A DNA stretch of 64,000 nucleotides from Bimastos eiseni (taxonomy: Eukaryota > Annelida > Clitellata > Crassiclitellata > Lumbricidae). How positions within the stretch are numbered: the first letter of the stretch is position 1; each line of letters begins with the position of its first letter. Positions 10,007 to 23,200 of the stretch are shown here, piece after piece. The stretch covers positions 11,852,755-11,916,754 of the forward strand of contig OY365822.1 in assembly GCA_959347315.1 (NCBI GenBank), in the 5' to 3' direction. The notes under the pieces are model-generated. The model did no database searches. It saw only the letters and a list, made by a program, of their open reading frames with translations, and was not told the origin of the DNA. The position numbers and the translations under genes are program-made.

Positions 10007-13000
10007 GTAAGCAGATCGATTCATTTACGGCATTCGTTGTTGTTGTAAATCAATGTCGTTGTCATCACCCTGAGCTGGTGACAAGGGCCTGTAAGTCTCT
10101 CTTTGTCTCTTCTTGACAATCGTATTTTCTTTGTATTAGGTCGGAAGTCTCTCTGATGAGTCTATCTTATAATGAAGTTGGTGTTTTGTAAATTTGCCAG
10201 TTCATTACCATCATCATCGACGACGTCGTCGGTTTTGTCGTTGTCGTAGTCATCATTATCTTCTGATTAACGATGAATTAAGTCTAAAAAGGGTAGAGTA
10301 ACCTGGGTCAGGTAGGGTCAGGAAAAGAAACATGTTTAATAGCCAATTTAAGTAACTTGTTTAATTAAACGGCATCTAATTAATGTATTCAATTTATTCA
10401 TAAACCAAATTTCATCTCAGCTTTTATAATATATACCGAGTTATATCTTTATGAATGTAAACCAATTCATAATTTTGTAAGTGATATCATGTGCGAAACA
10501 AGTTATATCTTTGATAGAATAAACCAGGTTATATATCTCTTTGCTAATATAAACCAAGTTATAACATTGTTAATGTAACTAATGTTATATATTATTTAAT
10601 GTAACCAAGTTATGTGTGTGTTAATATAAACATAGTTATTATCTATTTTACTGTAAGTCAAGGTATACAGCTTTTCCCGTTTCTGATACAGACTAGGCCC
10701 AATATATAATTGTTTTGTCATAAACCAAGTTCTAGCTTTATTAATTAAAGACCGGGCTATGGCTTGTCTAATCGTGTCCCATGTAAGAGCTTAAGAGCTT
10801 TGTTTAGTCATAAACCAAATTACATCTCTGTTATCGTGAACCGTGTAATAGCTCCTCTGTTTACAAACTCTGTTATTGCTGAGAGTCGCGTTGCTTCGTA
10901 CTTAAACGACGGAACATCGATGATTATAACACGGAGGGGGTTGAATTGCCATCGAGGGCGACCCAGCACGACATTGAATTGCCCCTTCGCCGTGGCAATA
11001 GCCAGGGATGCTGATCACCCAAGCACCCTTGGCTGATCGTTAAACCTCTCCGCTTCTACAGCACACGCCTTATTTTGAAGTCATGTCTGATGTCAGATGA
11101 CAATGCAGTGTGGCTAAACTGATAAGCGTCAATGAATGAGAAAGTCAGACACTGTAGAGGCTTCACTCTTCAGGACTGACCCTAATGATGGCCCGATAAC
11201 GGCACCATTTTTGTGTGCCATCGGTTGGCACTTTGTGACGCGATAGAAGTTACTAATTTAGTTACTCTTTCAAGACGTTAAATTATTTTTTTAAATCGTT
11301 AAAATTTCTCTTTCAAGATGCTTAATTACTCTGTAAAACGTTGAATAAATCATTGAAAGGTTAATTAACTCTTTAAAAACGTTCAATTACACTGTGATAG
11401 TTTTTAAGTACTATTCGATACGTTGCCAGACAGCTTGTGCCCATAATATCAATGAAAAACTGAGATAACCAATCGGCTGCGATTGTATAAATATGTGGTG
11501 ACTCATCATATGACTCGCGAAATAACTTTTTACTTGCAGGCACCACTTGATCCAACATTCTGTACCCATTGACTGCTATAGCGCCGTGTTGTTATCGTGA
11601 TTCGCAAAACATCAGTCGGTGATCACTTCTCCAACTGAGACAGTTGATAAGAACGGTTGGAGAAGATTACTGACAGGATCCGTTCCTATCCTTCCGTGTG
11701 GTCCATCTCCTTCTCTTATTCTCCTTACCTTTCTCTCCAGTTTGCTTCAGACGTACATATATGCATACTTATATATACATACATACGTACGTGAATACAT
11801 ACATACATACATACATACGTACGTACGTGCGTGCGTGCGTGCATACATACATACATACTTACATACAACATACATACATACATACATACATACATACATG
11901 CATACATACATACATACATACATACTTACATACATACATACATACATACATACAGACATACATACACACATACACACATACATACATACAGACAGACATA
12001 CATACATACATACATACATACATACATACATACGTGCATACGTGCATACGTGCATACGTGCATACGTACATACATACATACATACGTACATACATACATA
12101 CATAGATACATACATACATACATACATACATACATACGGGCATACGTGCATACGTGCATACTTCTTATACATGTACACATGAAAACATACATACATGGAT
12201 TGATGCGTACGTTCATCCATACACATATGCATTATGTTCTGCATACACACATAATTATGTAATATGCTGTGACATAATTGGGATGAGAGACTAAGGGAGT
12301 CGTTTGAATGTAGTCGTGAGCATACATACAAGTTCAAACACACACACACACACGCGCGCGCGCGCGCGCGCGCACCTTCAAGCCACGGTGGGAAAACGAT
12401 TATGTATATTCGCTATAAACACTGGGATATTGAACACACAGTGCTTCTGTTTCGAATGAAATTAATGGACGATGGGAGTTGTTCGGTGCGATGGAGGGTT
12501 GGGGGGCGATAGGAATGATACCCGGATGGGCTGTCATTTAGAATTATTAGAGAAATATGAGAGAGAAAGTGAGAGAAATATTATATGTGATCAAAGTCAC
12601 GTGGAAGAATGGAAGCAGGATGGAAGCGATTGGACGAGGAGTGAGTAGGTATGAGGATGATGCAGAGGAGGCTTTGAAGAGAAATATGGAGAGAGGAAAC
12701 TAATGAAAAACGAGGTAGGGGCAGTGGATTGTTAGGATTGTGAACATGGGATAAGGAAAAGATAGGAAGTAGAAAAACCTGCAATGGCCTCATGATTAAT
12801 TAATCCACTATGGCTGCCAAAACATAGGGATCCTGGTTCTTGGTATCTTGCAGAACTGTACCGAGGGAGGGGCCAGCGGGGCCGTGGCTCAGGGCGCAAA
12901 TGTGGAAAGGGCGCAAATTGCAGGAAGGAATAACTTATTATTCCATAAAATGCACTATTTTCTAAATGTGGGGGCGCCAGATTGATGCTAGACACAGGGC

Positions 13001-13417
13001 GCAATTATAGCTCGGTACGAACCTGGTATCTTGTATCCTACCTGTCGCCGACGATGAACTACCAGCTATAGAGTTTTACGTACACTATAATTTTATTATT
13101 CTTTGTTCTCCCTTTATTGACGTACTGTAATATCGCAGGTGCCTACAATCAATTCCTTCGATTAAAGATGCTGTCCATAAAAAGACGAGCTGCGTATATA
13201 ATATACGTATTATCGCTGGAAGATCGCTAATAGCTAATGCTGTAAATCAGTATAGTGCACTACTAATCCTTAATATTCTTTAAATCAACGAATTACAAAT
13301 CTGTGAATTTATATATCGCTACTTCAATAGGCCTAGTCCTCTCTCTCTCTCTGTCTCTCTCTCTCTCTCTGTCTCTCTCTCTCTCTCTGTCTCTCTCTCT
13401 CTCTCTCTGTTTCTGTC

Positions 13418-13449
<32 letters not shown>

Positions 13450-16400
13450 AATCCTCAATCGCCATTTTTCTAACATGTTCGATACTCAATCTCCCTAACA
13501 CAAGATCTCTCGATAATTTTGGTAGAACCTATGCTCGCAAATCCTTCTGCTGTAAGAATTGAAATAAGACACTGCAATAAGACACTGCGCATTCTCCCCA
13601 AACATCTTCTCTCTTCATGCTTGCCATTAATCGTTTCCTAAATGGTAATTTCTCTTAAATTTACTGTCCTGGTTAAAATAAAGAGTTCGTTGTCTACCGT
13701 CTTGATGATCGATAGGTATGCGTAATTTAAATATGGTAGCATCTTGCTTTCACACGATTTACACTGTCGTTGATTGGGAGGAGATTTGGGAGGTCTTAAA
13801 TATAGTGAGGCTTGCGCGTTCAATTAGCAATAGGAAATAGGCCTACTCAATTAGCCAGTTAAAGATTTGAGCTAGGATTTCAATAGTGGCGTTTTTGTCA
13901 AAAAGGAAGAATGTTTAACAGTGTCAAACGCTTTGGAACATTCGAAAGAGATTATTGTGACATATTTGTTGGTTTTTGAGAGTTGTGTCTGATGTATCAT
14001 AGATAATATGGCCGCAGAGGTGAATCCAATATATATATGAACGCCAAGAGTAACGTAAGCCCCTGCTTTCTTCACCTTCATTAGTTAACAATTTAAACTT
14101 TGCACCCCTTAAATATTTTCAGCGTCTGCACGGATGAGCATATTAGAATTATTAAATCATTGGTTTGTGGTTCGTTTCCTGACTGGTCTCTTGATTTTAA
14201 ACCTAATTTTGTTTATGACGTAAAATGAAGTGGAGGCCAACAGGGCTTTTGTGGTCGGTGTTGGCCGTAAAGCTGAAGACCTTGATGCTGGTGTGGATTC
14301 GTAGGCGACTAAGCGGATGAGAAAATGATGAAGAAATTGGTATCCTGTTGTTGGCTACTTGCCGATTGATGTGAGTCCTGTTAATTCAAATAGTTTATTA
14401 ATATCCCGTATGTTGAGATCTCCATCTAGAGTTATATGAGCATCATTGTCTTTTATGATCTGTTCATCAATGTTAATGGCCAATTGTATGAGGAGAGAAG
14501 TATTTTAATATTTGGCATCGACATAGTAGCTTTGGTCAGATTTTCAATCGTAATCCAGAGAAGTTCAAAGTTGGTTGCTTTATCGTTGTGCTCTGAGATG
14601 ATTCTTGGTGATGATGACAACCCCGCTGTCTCTATCTTTTCTAAAGGTGGAATTGCATCGATTTTTGGATGATAGAGTCAAGGTGTCTGGATTTGATGCG
14701 TGTTTCGTATAAAGTGCTCATTTCCATGTCGTAATCAAGATATCTAAGAACGAGGTTTCAATATTTCTACGAAGTGAAAGAGGTCCTGGAAAAGAGAGTA
14801 GAGCAGGTGGAGGAGGAAACAGAGAAAATGAGGATGCCTAGCATGCGTATGGCTAAAGTGCTACTGCATTTGAATGTTACTTTTTAACATGTTCAAAAAT
14901 GAACGCACGTCTCTACGACATAACAGCGATGACACTGAGCATATTTTTGTGAAGGACTTGATCGAGGTTTTTTCAGTACAATGTCCGCCCCAGGCGAGAC
15001 TCGAACCCGTACCGTCCGCATTACATTGCTACTTCAATAATCCTCTCCCTAATCCCCAATCGCTATTTCTCTAATATGTTCGATACTCAATCTCCCCATC
15101 CTTTTTCCCTTCTCTCAACTCATCATATCCAATTTGCCTCCCCTGGACTCTAATCCTAGCAACGCCACTGATTCCAGACGGTAGGGCCCACGACCAAATT
15201 TTCGTGAATATTCGTAAATTACATTACATCGTAAATAACACTACAGGACGAGTAATTGAACGAATCGGCTTATAGCAGAGAAAGAACTGACAAGAGAAAA
15301 GAGTTGGATAAACGATAGATTGCATGCGAAGATTGAAATGATGAAATATGACAATATAAAAATATGGAAACTATATATGATATTTCGTGAAGATGGAAAC
15401 GATAAATGACGATGCGAAGATGGAAACTATAAATGACTGCGTGAAGATGGAAACGACAGGCGACATTATGCGAAGGTGGAAAGGATAAATGACATTTTGT
15501 GAAGAAGATGGAAACGATAAATGACATTTATGTGACACGCAGATTGAGAAATGGGAAAAGCTGACGAGGTGGATTGATGAGGAAACGAGAGGACGAGAAA
15601 GGCACATACATAGAGCGAGAGAGAGAGGCAGAAAGAGAGAGAAGCAGAGAGAGAAGCAGAGAGAGAGGGAGAGAGAGAGAAGCAGAGAGAGAAGCAGAGA
15701 GAGAGGGAGAGAGAGAGGGAGAGAGAGAGAAGCAGAGAAAGAAGCAGAGAGAGAAGCAGAGAGAGAAGCAGAGAGAGAGGGAGAGAGAGAGAATCAGAGA
15801 AAGAAGCAGAGAGAGAAGCAGAGAGAGAAGCAGAGAGAGAAGCAGAGAGAGAGGCAGAGAGAGAGAGAGAAGCAGAGAGAGAGAAGCAGAGAGAGAGAAG
15901 CAGAGAGAGAGAGAGAGAAGCAGAGAGAGAGAAGCAGAGAGAGAGAAGCAGAGAGAGAGGCAGAGAGAGAGAGAGTAGCAGAGAGAGAGAAGCAGAGAGA
16001 GAGAGAGAAGCAGAGAGAGAAGCAGAGAGAGAGAGAAGCAGAGAGAGAAGCAGAGAGAGAGAGAAGCAGAGAGAGAGAAGCAGAGAGAGAGAGAGAAGCA
16101 GAGAGAGAGAAGCAGAGAGAGAGAGAAGCAGAGAGAGAAGCAGAGAGAGAGAGAAGCAGAGAGAGAAGCAGAGAGAGAGAGAAGCAGAGAAAGAGAGAGG
16201 CAGAGAGAGAGAAGCAGAGAGAGAAGCAGAGAGAGAAGCAGAGAGAGAGAGAAGCAGAGAGAGAAGCAGAGAGAGAGAGAAGCAGAGAAAGAGAGAGGCA
16301 GAGAGAGAGAGAGAAGCAGAGAGAGAGAGAAGCAGAGAGAGAAGCAGAGAGAGAGGCAGAGAGAGAGAGAGAAGCAGAGAGAGAGAAGCAGAGAGAGAGG

Positions 16401-19400
16401 CAGAGAGAGAGAAGCAGAGAGAGAGGCAGAGAGAGAGAGAAGCAGAGAGAGAGAAGTAGAGAGAGAGAAGCAGAGAGAGAGAGAAGCAGAGAGAGAGGCA
16501 GAGAGAGAGCGAAGCAGAGAGAGAGAAGCAGAGAGAGAAGCAGAGAGAGAGGCAGAGAGAGAGAAGCAGAGAGAGAAGCAGAGAGAGAGAAGCAGAGAGA
16601 GAGAGAGAAGCAGAGAGAGAGAAGCAGAGAGAGAAGCAGAGAGAGAGAAGCAGAGAGAGAGAGAGAAGCAGAGAGAGAAGCAGAGAGAGAGAAGCAGAGA
16701 GAGAGGCAGAGAGAGAGAAGCAGAGAGAGAGAAGCAGAGAGAGAAGCAGAGAGAGAGAAGCAGAGAGAGAGAGAGAAGCAGAGAGAGAGAAGCAGAGAGT
16801 GAAGGAGAGAGAGAGGCAGAGAGAGAGAGAGAAGCAGAGAGAGAAGCAGAGAAAGAGAAGCAGAGAGAGAGAAGCAGAGAGAGAGAAGCAGAGAGAGAGA
16901 GAGAAGCAGAGAGAGAGAAGCAGAGAGAGTGGCAGAGAGAGAGAAGCAGAGAGAGAGGCAGAGAGAGAGAGAAGCAGAGAGAGAAGCAGAGAGAGAGGCA
17001 GAGAGAGAGAGAAGCAGAGAGAGCAGCAGAGAGAGAGGCAGAGAGAGAGAGAGAAGCAGAGAGAGAGAAGCAGAGAGAGAGAAGCAGAGAGAGAGAAGCA
17101 GAGAGAGAGAAGCAGAGAGAGAGGCAGAGAGAGAGAGAGAAGCAGAGAGAGAGAAGCAGAGAGAGAGAGAGAAGCAGAGAGAGAGGCAGAGAGAGAGAGA
17201 GAAGCAGAGAGAGAGAAGCAGAGAGAGAAGCAGAGAGAGAGAAGCAGAGAGTGAAGCAGAGAGAGAGGCAGAGAGAGAGAGAGAAGCAGAGAGAGAAGCA
17301 GAGAGAGAGAAGCAGAGAGAGAGAGACAGAGAGAGAGAGAGAGGCAGAGAACGAGAGAGGGAGAGGCAGAGAGAGGCAGGGGAATAGGAAGAGGTATTGT
17401 TGGACGAAGGCATCCTTTACAAGTTAAAGAGGAATAGAGACAGAGGCAGAAACAGGAACAGGAACAAAGATTTGGAGAGGGAAATAGACTAGAAGAATCC
17501 TTTGTGGTGAATGGTCTATGGCTATCAATAAAGGAAGAGAATTATTCAGAAGCGATACAGAGAATGGGAAAGGGCGGGCCGAGGAATTAGGGGATAGGGA
17601 GAAACAGACAAAGACAGAGACATAGACAGAAAAAAGAGAAGGAGATGGAGAACGAAGAGAGGGGGTAGAAGGAGAGGGGCATGCACGAAAATCGGAGGCA
17701 GGCTTAGACGGAGAGAGACGGAGAAAACAGAGGAAGAGGGAAGAGAATTACCGAACTAGTATTACTAGAAAAAGGGAGGAGAACAATTAAGTTGCAGAGA
17801 ACGAGGAAGAGGACGGGACTGAGCAAGAGAAGCGCTAAGGGATACGAAGAGGAAGACGCAATAACGCAAAGAGAATACCAACGACAAGTAGAGCGAGACA
17901 GAGAGAGAGACAGAGACAGAGACAGAGACAGAGAGACAGAGAGACTGAGAGGCAGAGAGGCAAAGAGACAGAGAGGGGAAAAGCGAAACGGACGCATGCA
18001 GGCATGAAGGAGCGAGACGGGCAACGAGCGCTTAACCGTCCATCGAGGCGAGGCGAGGTGTTGCTTCGGGTGACAGATTTAGATCGCTGCCCGGCTGCAT
18101 GTTGCGGTGTCTGGATCTGTTGCTGTTGCTGCTGCTGTTGATGATGATGATGCTGATGCGACTTGGATGAGCCGTGGGGGAAAAATCCGCAGGCTGAGGG
18201 ATGACCGAGTTGGTTGGTTGGATGGTAGATCGATGTATGGGTGAATGGGATGATCGGTGGATGGGTGGAAGGATGGATGGATGAATGGATGGATGGATGT
18301 ATGGATGAATGAATGAATGCAAATGGATGGATGACATGGTTGATTGATCGTGAGCATAATCGACATTTCTACATCGCCCGCGAAAGCGAAGTCGCGGGAA
18401 CCAACCTACTCACAGGCGCATGAATGGATGCATGGATGCATGGATGGGTGGGTGAATAACTCGGTGGATGGATGAATAGATGAATGTTTGTTGAACGAAT
18501 AAAGGAGTGGGTGGGTGCTGGATTGATAGATTTTGATGACTGAATGAATGGATCAAGGGATGGATGGGTGCGTGAATGAGAGGGTTGGTCAGTGAATGGA
18601 TGATAGATGATTGGATGAAATGGATGATGTATCAAAATATGGATGGTTGGATGCATGCATGCGTCTGGTGTCAGTGTAGATTGATGGATGATTGGTTTGA
18701 TTGATAGATGGTTGAATGGATAAATGGGTGGATGGATAACTGGGTGAAAGGGTTAATAGATGGCTGATTGGGCAGGTGGTGGGTGGATAGATGGTAGTGG
18801 ATGACTGTTTGTATGTATTCATTAATGAATGAACGGATGTTTGAATTAATTAATTGAACGGACGAATGAATGAATGGATGTATGAACTGAGGGATTCGAG
18901 AATGAATGGATGGACGGCTTGAAGGACTGTTGAAGGGATGGCGCGACAGTTGGAGGCTGAGATAGGATTGTCTTGCCACGCCTATAGTGGTCGACTTGGG
19001 AGTCTCTGCCAGTCATGATCTATGGACGGAACGATACGAGGATACAGACACGTGAACAGTTAGACTTACAGGTGGAGTAACATACAGACACAGACACACA
19101 CATATTTAGGCATAGCAAGACGGATAAGATGCCACATGTACAGATGCCGGAAATGCAGGCCACATGCACACAGAAGCACGCAGAGGCATACACAGAGAGT
19201 GACCAACAGATATAGACACAGAAACCATTATACATTCGCGAATGGCTTAAGATTCTAATACGTAGCAAGAACTTTTATGACGAGAGCACAAACACAAACA
19301 GTTAAATAATTCTATATACACATATTATATAAGCTACAACTTGTGTGGTACGATGGCTGATCGGTTAGAGCGGTTAGAGCGGTTAGAGCGGTTAGAGCGG

Positions 19401-20234
19401 TTAGAGCGGTTAGAGCGGTTAGAGCGGTTAGAGCGGTCTGCCCGTAACGCTCAGTGTGCGCTGAGTGAGCGGGTCCGACCCTCGTCGAGGCGTCAGTAAA
19501 TGTGTAGGGACCTTGAGCAAGTCCTTCGCACACAATTGCTCTGCAGTACAATTGCAATTGTGCCGTCGAGGCACGTCTATGCAAAAGATGTTGGAAGAAG
19601 GGCGATATCAAATTTCAGAATAAATTTGAAAAATAAAAATGTATAACTAAAATGTATAAATAAAGATGTATTACTAAACTCTTATCGACATTCACAGGTA
19701 TACCCAATTATTTATCCAAGACCTCGGTTTCGAGGACAACAATCAATCGATCAATGCAATTTGCGCCTCTTCAAGATAGCTATTCAGAGGCGCACCCACC
19801 CCGGGCCCGGTCACACAGGAAAGTCTTGAGAAGTTTATAGAAAGAGCAAGACAGGAGAGCGCAGGTCAGATGGGAGGCTGTTCAAAACACTGGGACCCGC
19901 AATTCAGAAAGACTGTTGGTTATTTCCCAACTTCTTATTGCAATGTCGGTAGGGTTGACGTCTGTACTATGTGGAGGCCAATGTGAAACTGAGAACCAGC
20001 AAATGCACCATCCTGTTGAAATGTGATCAATCAATCAAGCAATCGATCAATTAATCAAAAAATAAATAAACCAATCAAAGAAATTCATTCAGTCGAGCAA
20101 TGTACAGATAAAAAATCACATCCAAGAACTTACAAGTGACAACCAATTATCAAATTAGCAAAACTAATGATTACCCAAAGGAGGGAAACCTAATGAGGTG
20201 CCACTGGCAGCGTCGCAACCAGAACATTTTCTTG

Positions 20235-20271
<37 letters not shown>

Positions 20272-23200
20272 CTGAGAAATATTCATAAACATATAAAGCT
20301 CAAGCAGATTACAATCTAAACGAATAGCTATTTTTTAAGCTCTAGCAAGTCTCCCATTAGCGTGAATTGACTCTGTAGGACCGGCATCTGTGAACTATGT
20401 CAGATCGGAATCCTACGTCATAATCTTTCACATGTCATATTCATCCATTCTTTCACGATGACGCGTCTGGACTGCTGCAAAAAAGAAAGAAAAACTCCTC
20501 GGAAGTGGATCAGTTGCGTGGGTCACCTTCTTATCCAGAGGTGCTTGGATACCCCCCCTCCTATGCTTGCACTCCTGGCCTCTGGAAAAGAAGATAGAAT
20601 AATATAATAACAAAGGCAGTATACGCTCCTTAATCCTGAAGCCTTTGTAGTTATGTTGGTGCGAATTAAGAGTAAACAGAGAGAGATGCATAAGATAAAA
20701 TCTGAATCATTGTAGCGCTGCACGAAATCGTGAATGAGCTGTTCTCTGCGCTTGACTCTCGGGTGGCGCTTGAGTAGTCTGACAATTACGATTACGATTA
20801 CCAATGCAAGGTATCGGTCGTGTGAATTGATTGAGCGAGTTTCTGCATAGGCTGAATACAACCCATTCAACGCTTTTCAAAATCAGTCAATCAATCAATG
20901 AAGTTTAAATATAGCGCCTCTTCAAAAATCTACTCGGAGGCGCTCCCAGTCCAACCTCGGTCATATAAGGCAGATTTCAGAGTGGATTAAAATATGGTAG
21001 AGAGTTCGCAGGTAAGAGTCGAATATCCAATGGGAGGCTACTTCAAGCAGTTGGGCCCACAACCGAAAAATCACGATATTACATCCTAGAGGTCCTAGAA
21101 AAAGGGACATCAAATAGACCCTGTGAGGCAGAGCGCAGCATCCGGCCAGCATTTCTATTACCGGCAACCGGAAAGCAAAGCTCCCTAAGGTAAGTCACCG
21201 TAAGTAGATTCTGCACCACAAAGACAGCGCCAGGCAAGGGAAGAAATCCGAAATACAATGCGCTGGGAATGGGTAACCAATGAAAAATATCCCGCATATA
21301 AGCGGACACGTGGCCAGTCCTGGAGAGGCCCCCTATCAGACGAGAATGGACTGAAACCGACGAATACGAAAACGTGGAAGACCTACCAGAAGTGAATTGC
21401 AATCGCCATTGTGAAAGACTGGATCGATATGACTTGTGACAGATTATAAAGTATGATTCAAATCTGACATAGTTCGGAAAAGCAGGTCCTACAGGGTCAA
21501 TTGACGCTAATGGGAGACTTCTTAGAGATTTTTAAAAATAGTTTTTCGTTTAGATGTTAATCTGCTTTAGCTCTTTAGGTTTATGAATATTTCTCAGCTA
21601 TAGGAAAGACAGAAACTATTGTGGGCTTCTTCAACTGACAGCGTGCATGATATATAGTTTGTGAACCGTTTCGGAGCCTCTCACATCTCTTTTCTTCATC
21701 TGTTCTTTCTACTTCATCATCATCATCCCAACCATTCTTTTGTATCCCTCCCCATCTTTCTCTCCTCCCCATCCATGTCCCTACAGCAGCAGCTTGGCAC
21801 CGTATCCAATGGCGACGGCGGCGCTTCCGTTTAACGACGCCACAGTTAATACGTCGCGCTCGATTGGGTGAGCACGGATGGACGGACGGATGAATAGATG
21901 GATAGATGGATGGACGGACGGCGAAGCGAGTGCAGAGAAGGTTGCCTGCCTACAAGTGCTTTGTTCCAGACCGACCGAGTTGATCTTCCACGCTCACAAT
22001 AGAAGGAATCGATGCCTTAATGGAATTAATCATACTTTAGCATCCCAAGGCGTCAGGTTCGACACCTCAGGCGAAAGAAATGACGATGACTACGACGATG
22101 ACGACGGTGATGATTATCGTGATCGTGATGACGGTAATTTGGACAGCAACGGTAATTGTGGCTGTTGTGAAAACGAAGGCGAAATGCAGTTAAAGATAAC
22201 ATGTTCTACCGATGCTGGTTGTAATAACGAGATGATACGCGGATCCCTGATGGACTCACATGCGGTGGTCGCTACGGCCCCCATGTGGCCTCGCAGATGT
22301 TCTGACTGGAGGGTGTGTCCTGCGGTCAATTAAGGCCACAGATGCATGAAACGAACCTAGTGTGGGTGTGATTGGTTGGGAGAAGGGGGGCAATCGAACT
22401 CACACCTGGTCTTTTTGGGCACTTTCGCCATACATTTACTGCCAACAGCATCTTTCCTAACCACTGAAGAAAGTGCGCATGAAAGAGGCTCTATTATAAG
22501 AGATTAGCTACCGTGTCGTAATGTCCAAACTTCTAAGGCCCAACTCGAAGGTCAAGCGCAGGGTATATGGCTGTTCTCGATCGCTGCTAGGGTGCATCCA
22601 GTGCCCCATTTTTCAAAAAAATTTTGATATGCCTTTGTCCCCAATTTAATTTCTGTTCCATGTAATTAAATAAAATTTATGACAAAATTTCAAACTATTT
22701 GCACATCATCTATGTGGTCCACCACCCAATTCAATTTTTACATTATAATGGAATATTGACTGTATGCGTGAGAAAAATCAGAACTTTTATTATTATGCTC
22801 TGTAGACATAATCTGTGCTTGTTTTAGGATGATACTACATTCACAGTTAATAACAGCAGAGTAGAATATATAGACATTTATCAGCATAATATATGCAAAT
22901 TATGTACTATTATGTAATAATTCATTCAATGATGAAATATTAATCATGACCAATGACAGTCGGGCGATCTGGCCGTCAAATCAATATAAGTTTTGCAGTA
23001 ACTTTCTTGCGTTTGCAAGTGTTTCGCTGTCTCCACTGGCCCTTCTCCACAACTTGCAAGACGTTCTGGTAATGTGTTTCAGTCCTGGATGTTGCTAGGA
23101 AATCATTAGAAGGTTTGCCTTCTCATAGACAAGGCTAGTTTTGTCGACTCTCCATCTCGTACAATTCACACATGCACCATCATTGAGATGATACATTCAA

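Noticed and set aside
11619..12349. Frames up to 200 codons rich in Tyr-Ile-His-Thr or Met-Tyr-Val-Cys
   Set aside because: Translation of CATA/TATG microsatellite. The same pseudo-protein occurs at every such array (25 kb, 27.7 kb, 30 kb, 38.3 kb).
15794..17413. 539-codon open frame (minus), Ser/Leu/Cys-rich
   Set aside because: It is the translation of the GA/TC array. All frames of this array lack stops, and there is no domain or start context.
21797..21862. Exon-like segment between CCCTACAG and GTGAGC
   Set aside because: Splice signals look good and the end phase could match exon 2, but the only compatible frame is Arg-rich without a start codon or signal peptide, so it does not improve the Ig gene model.
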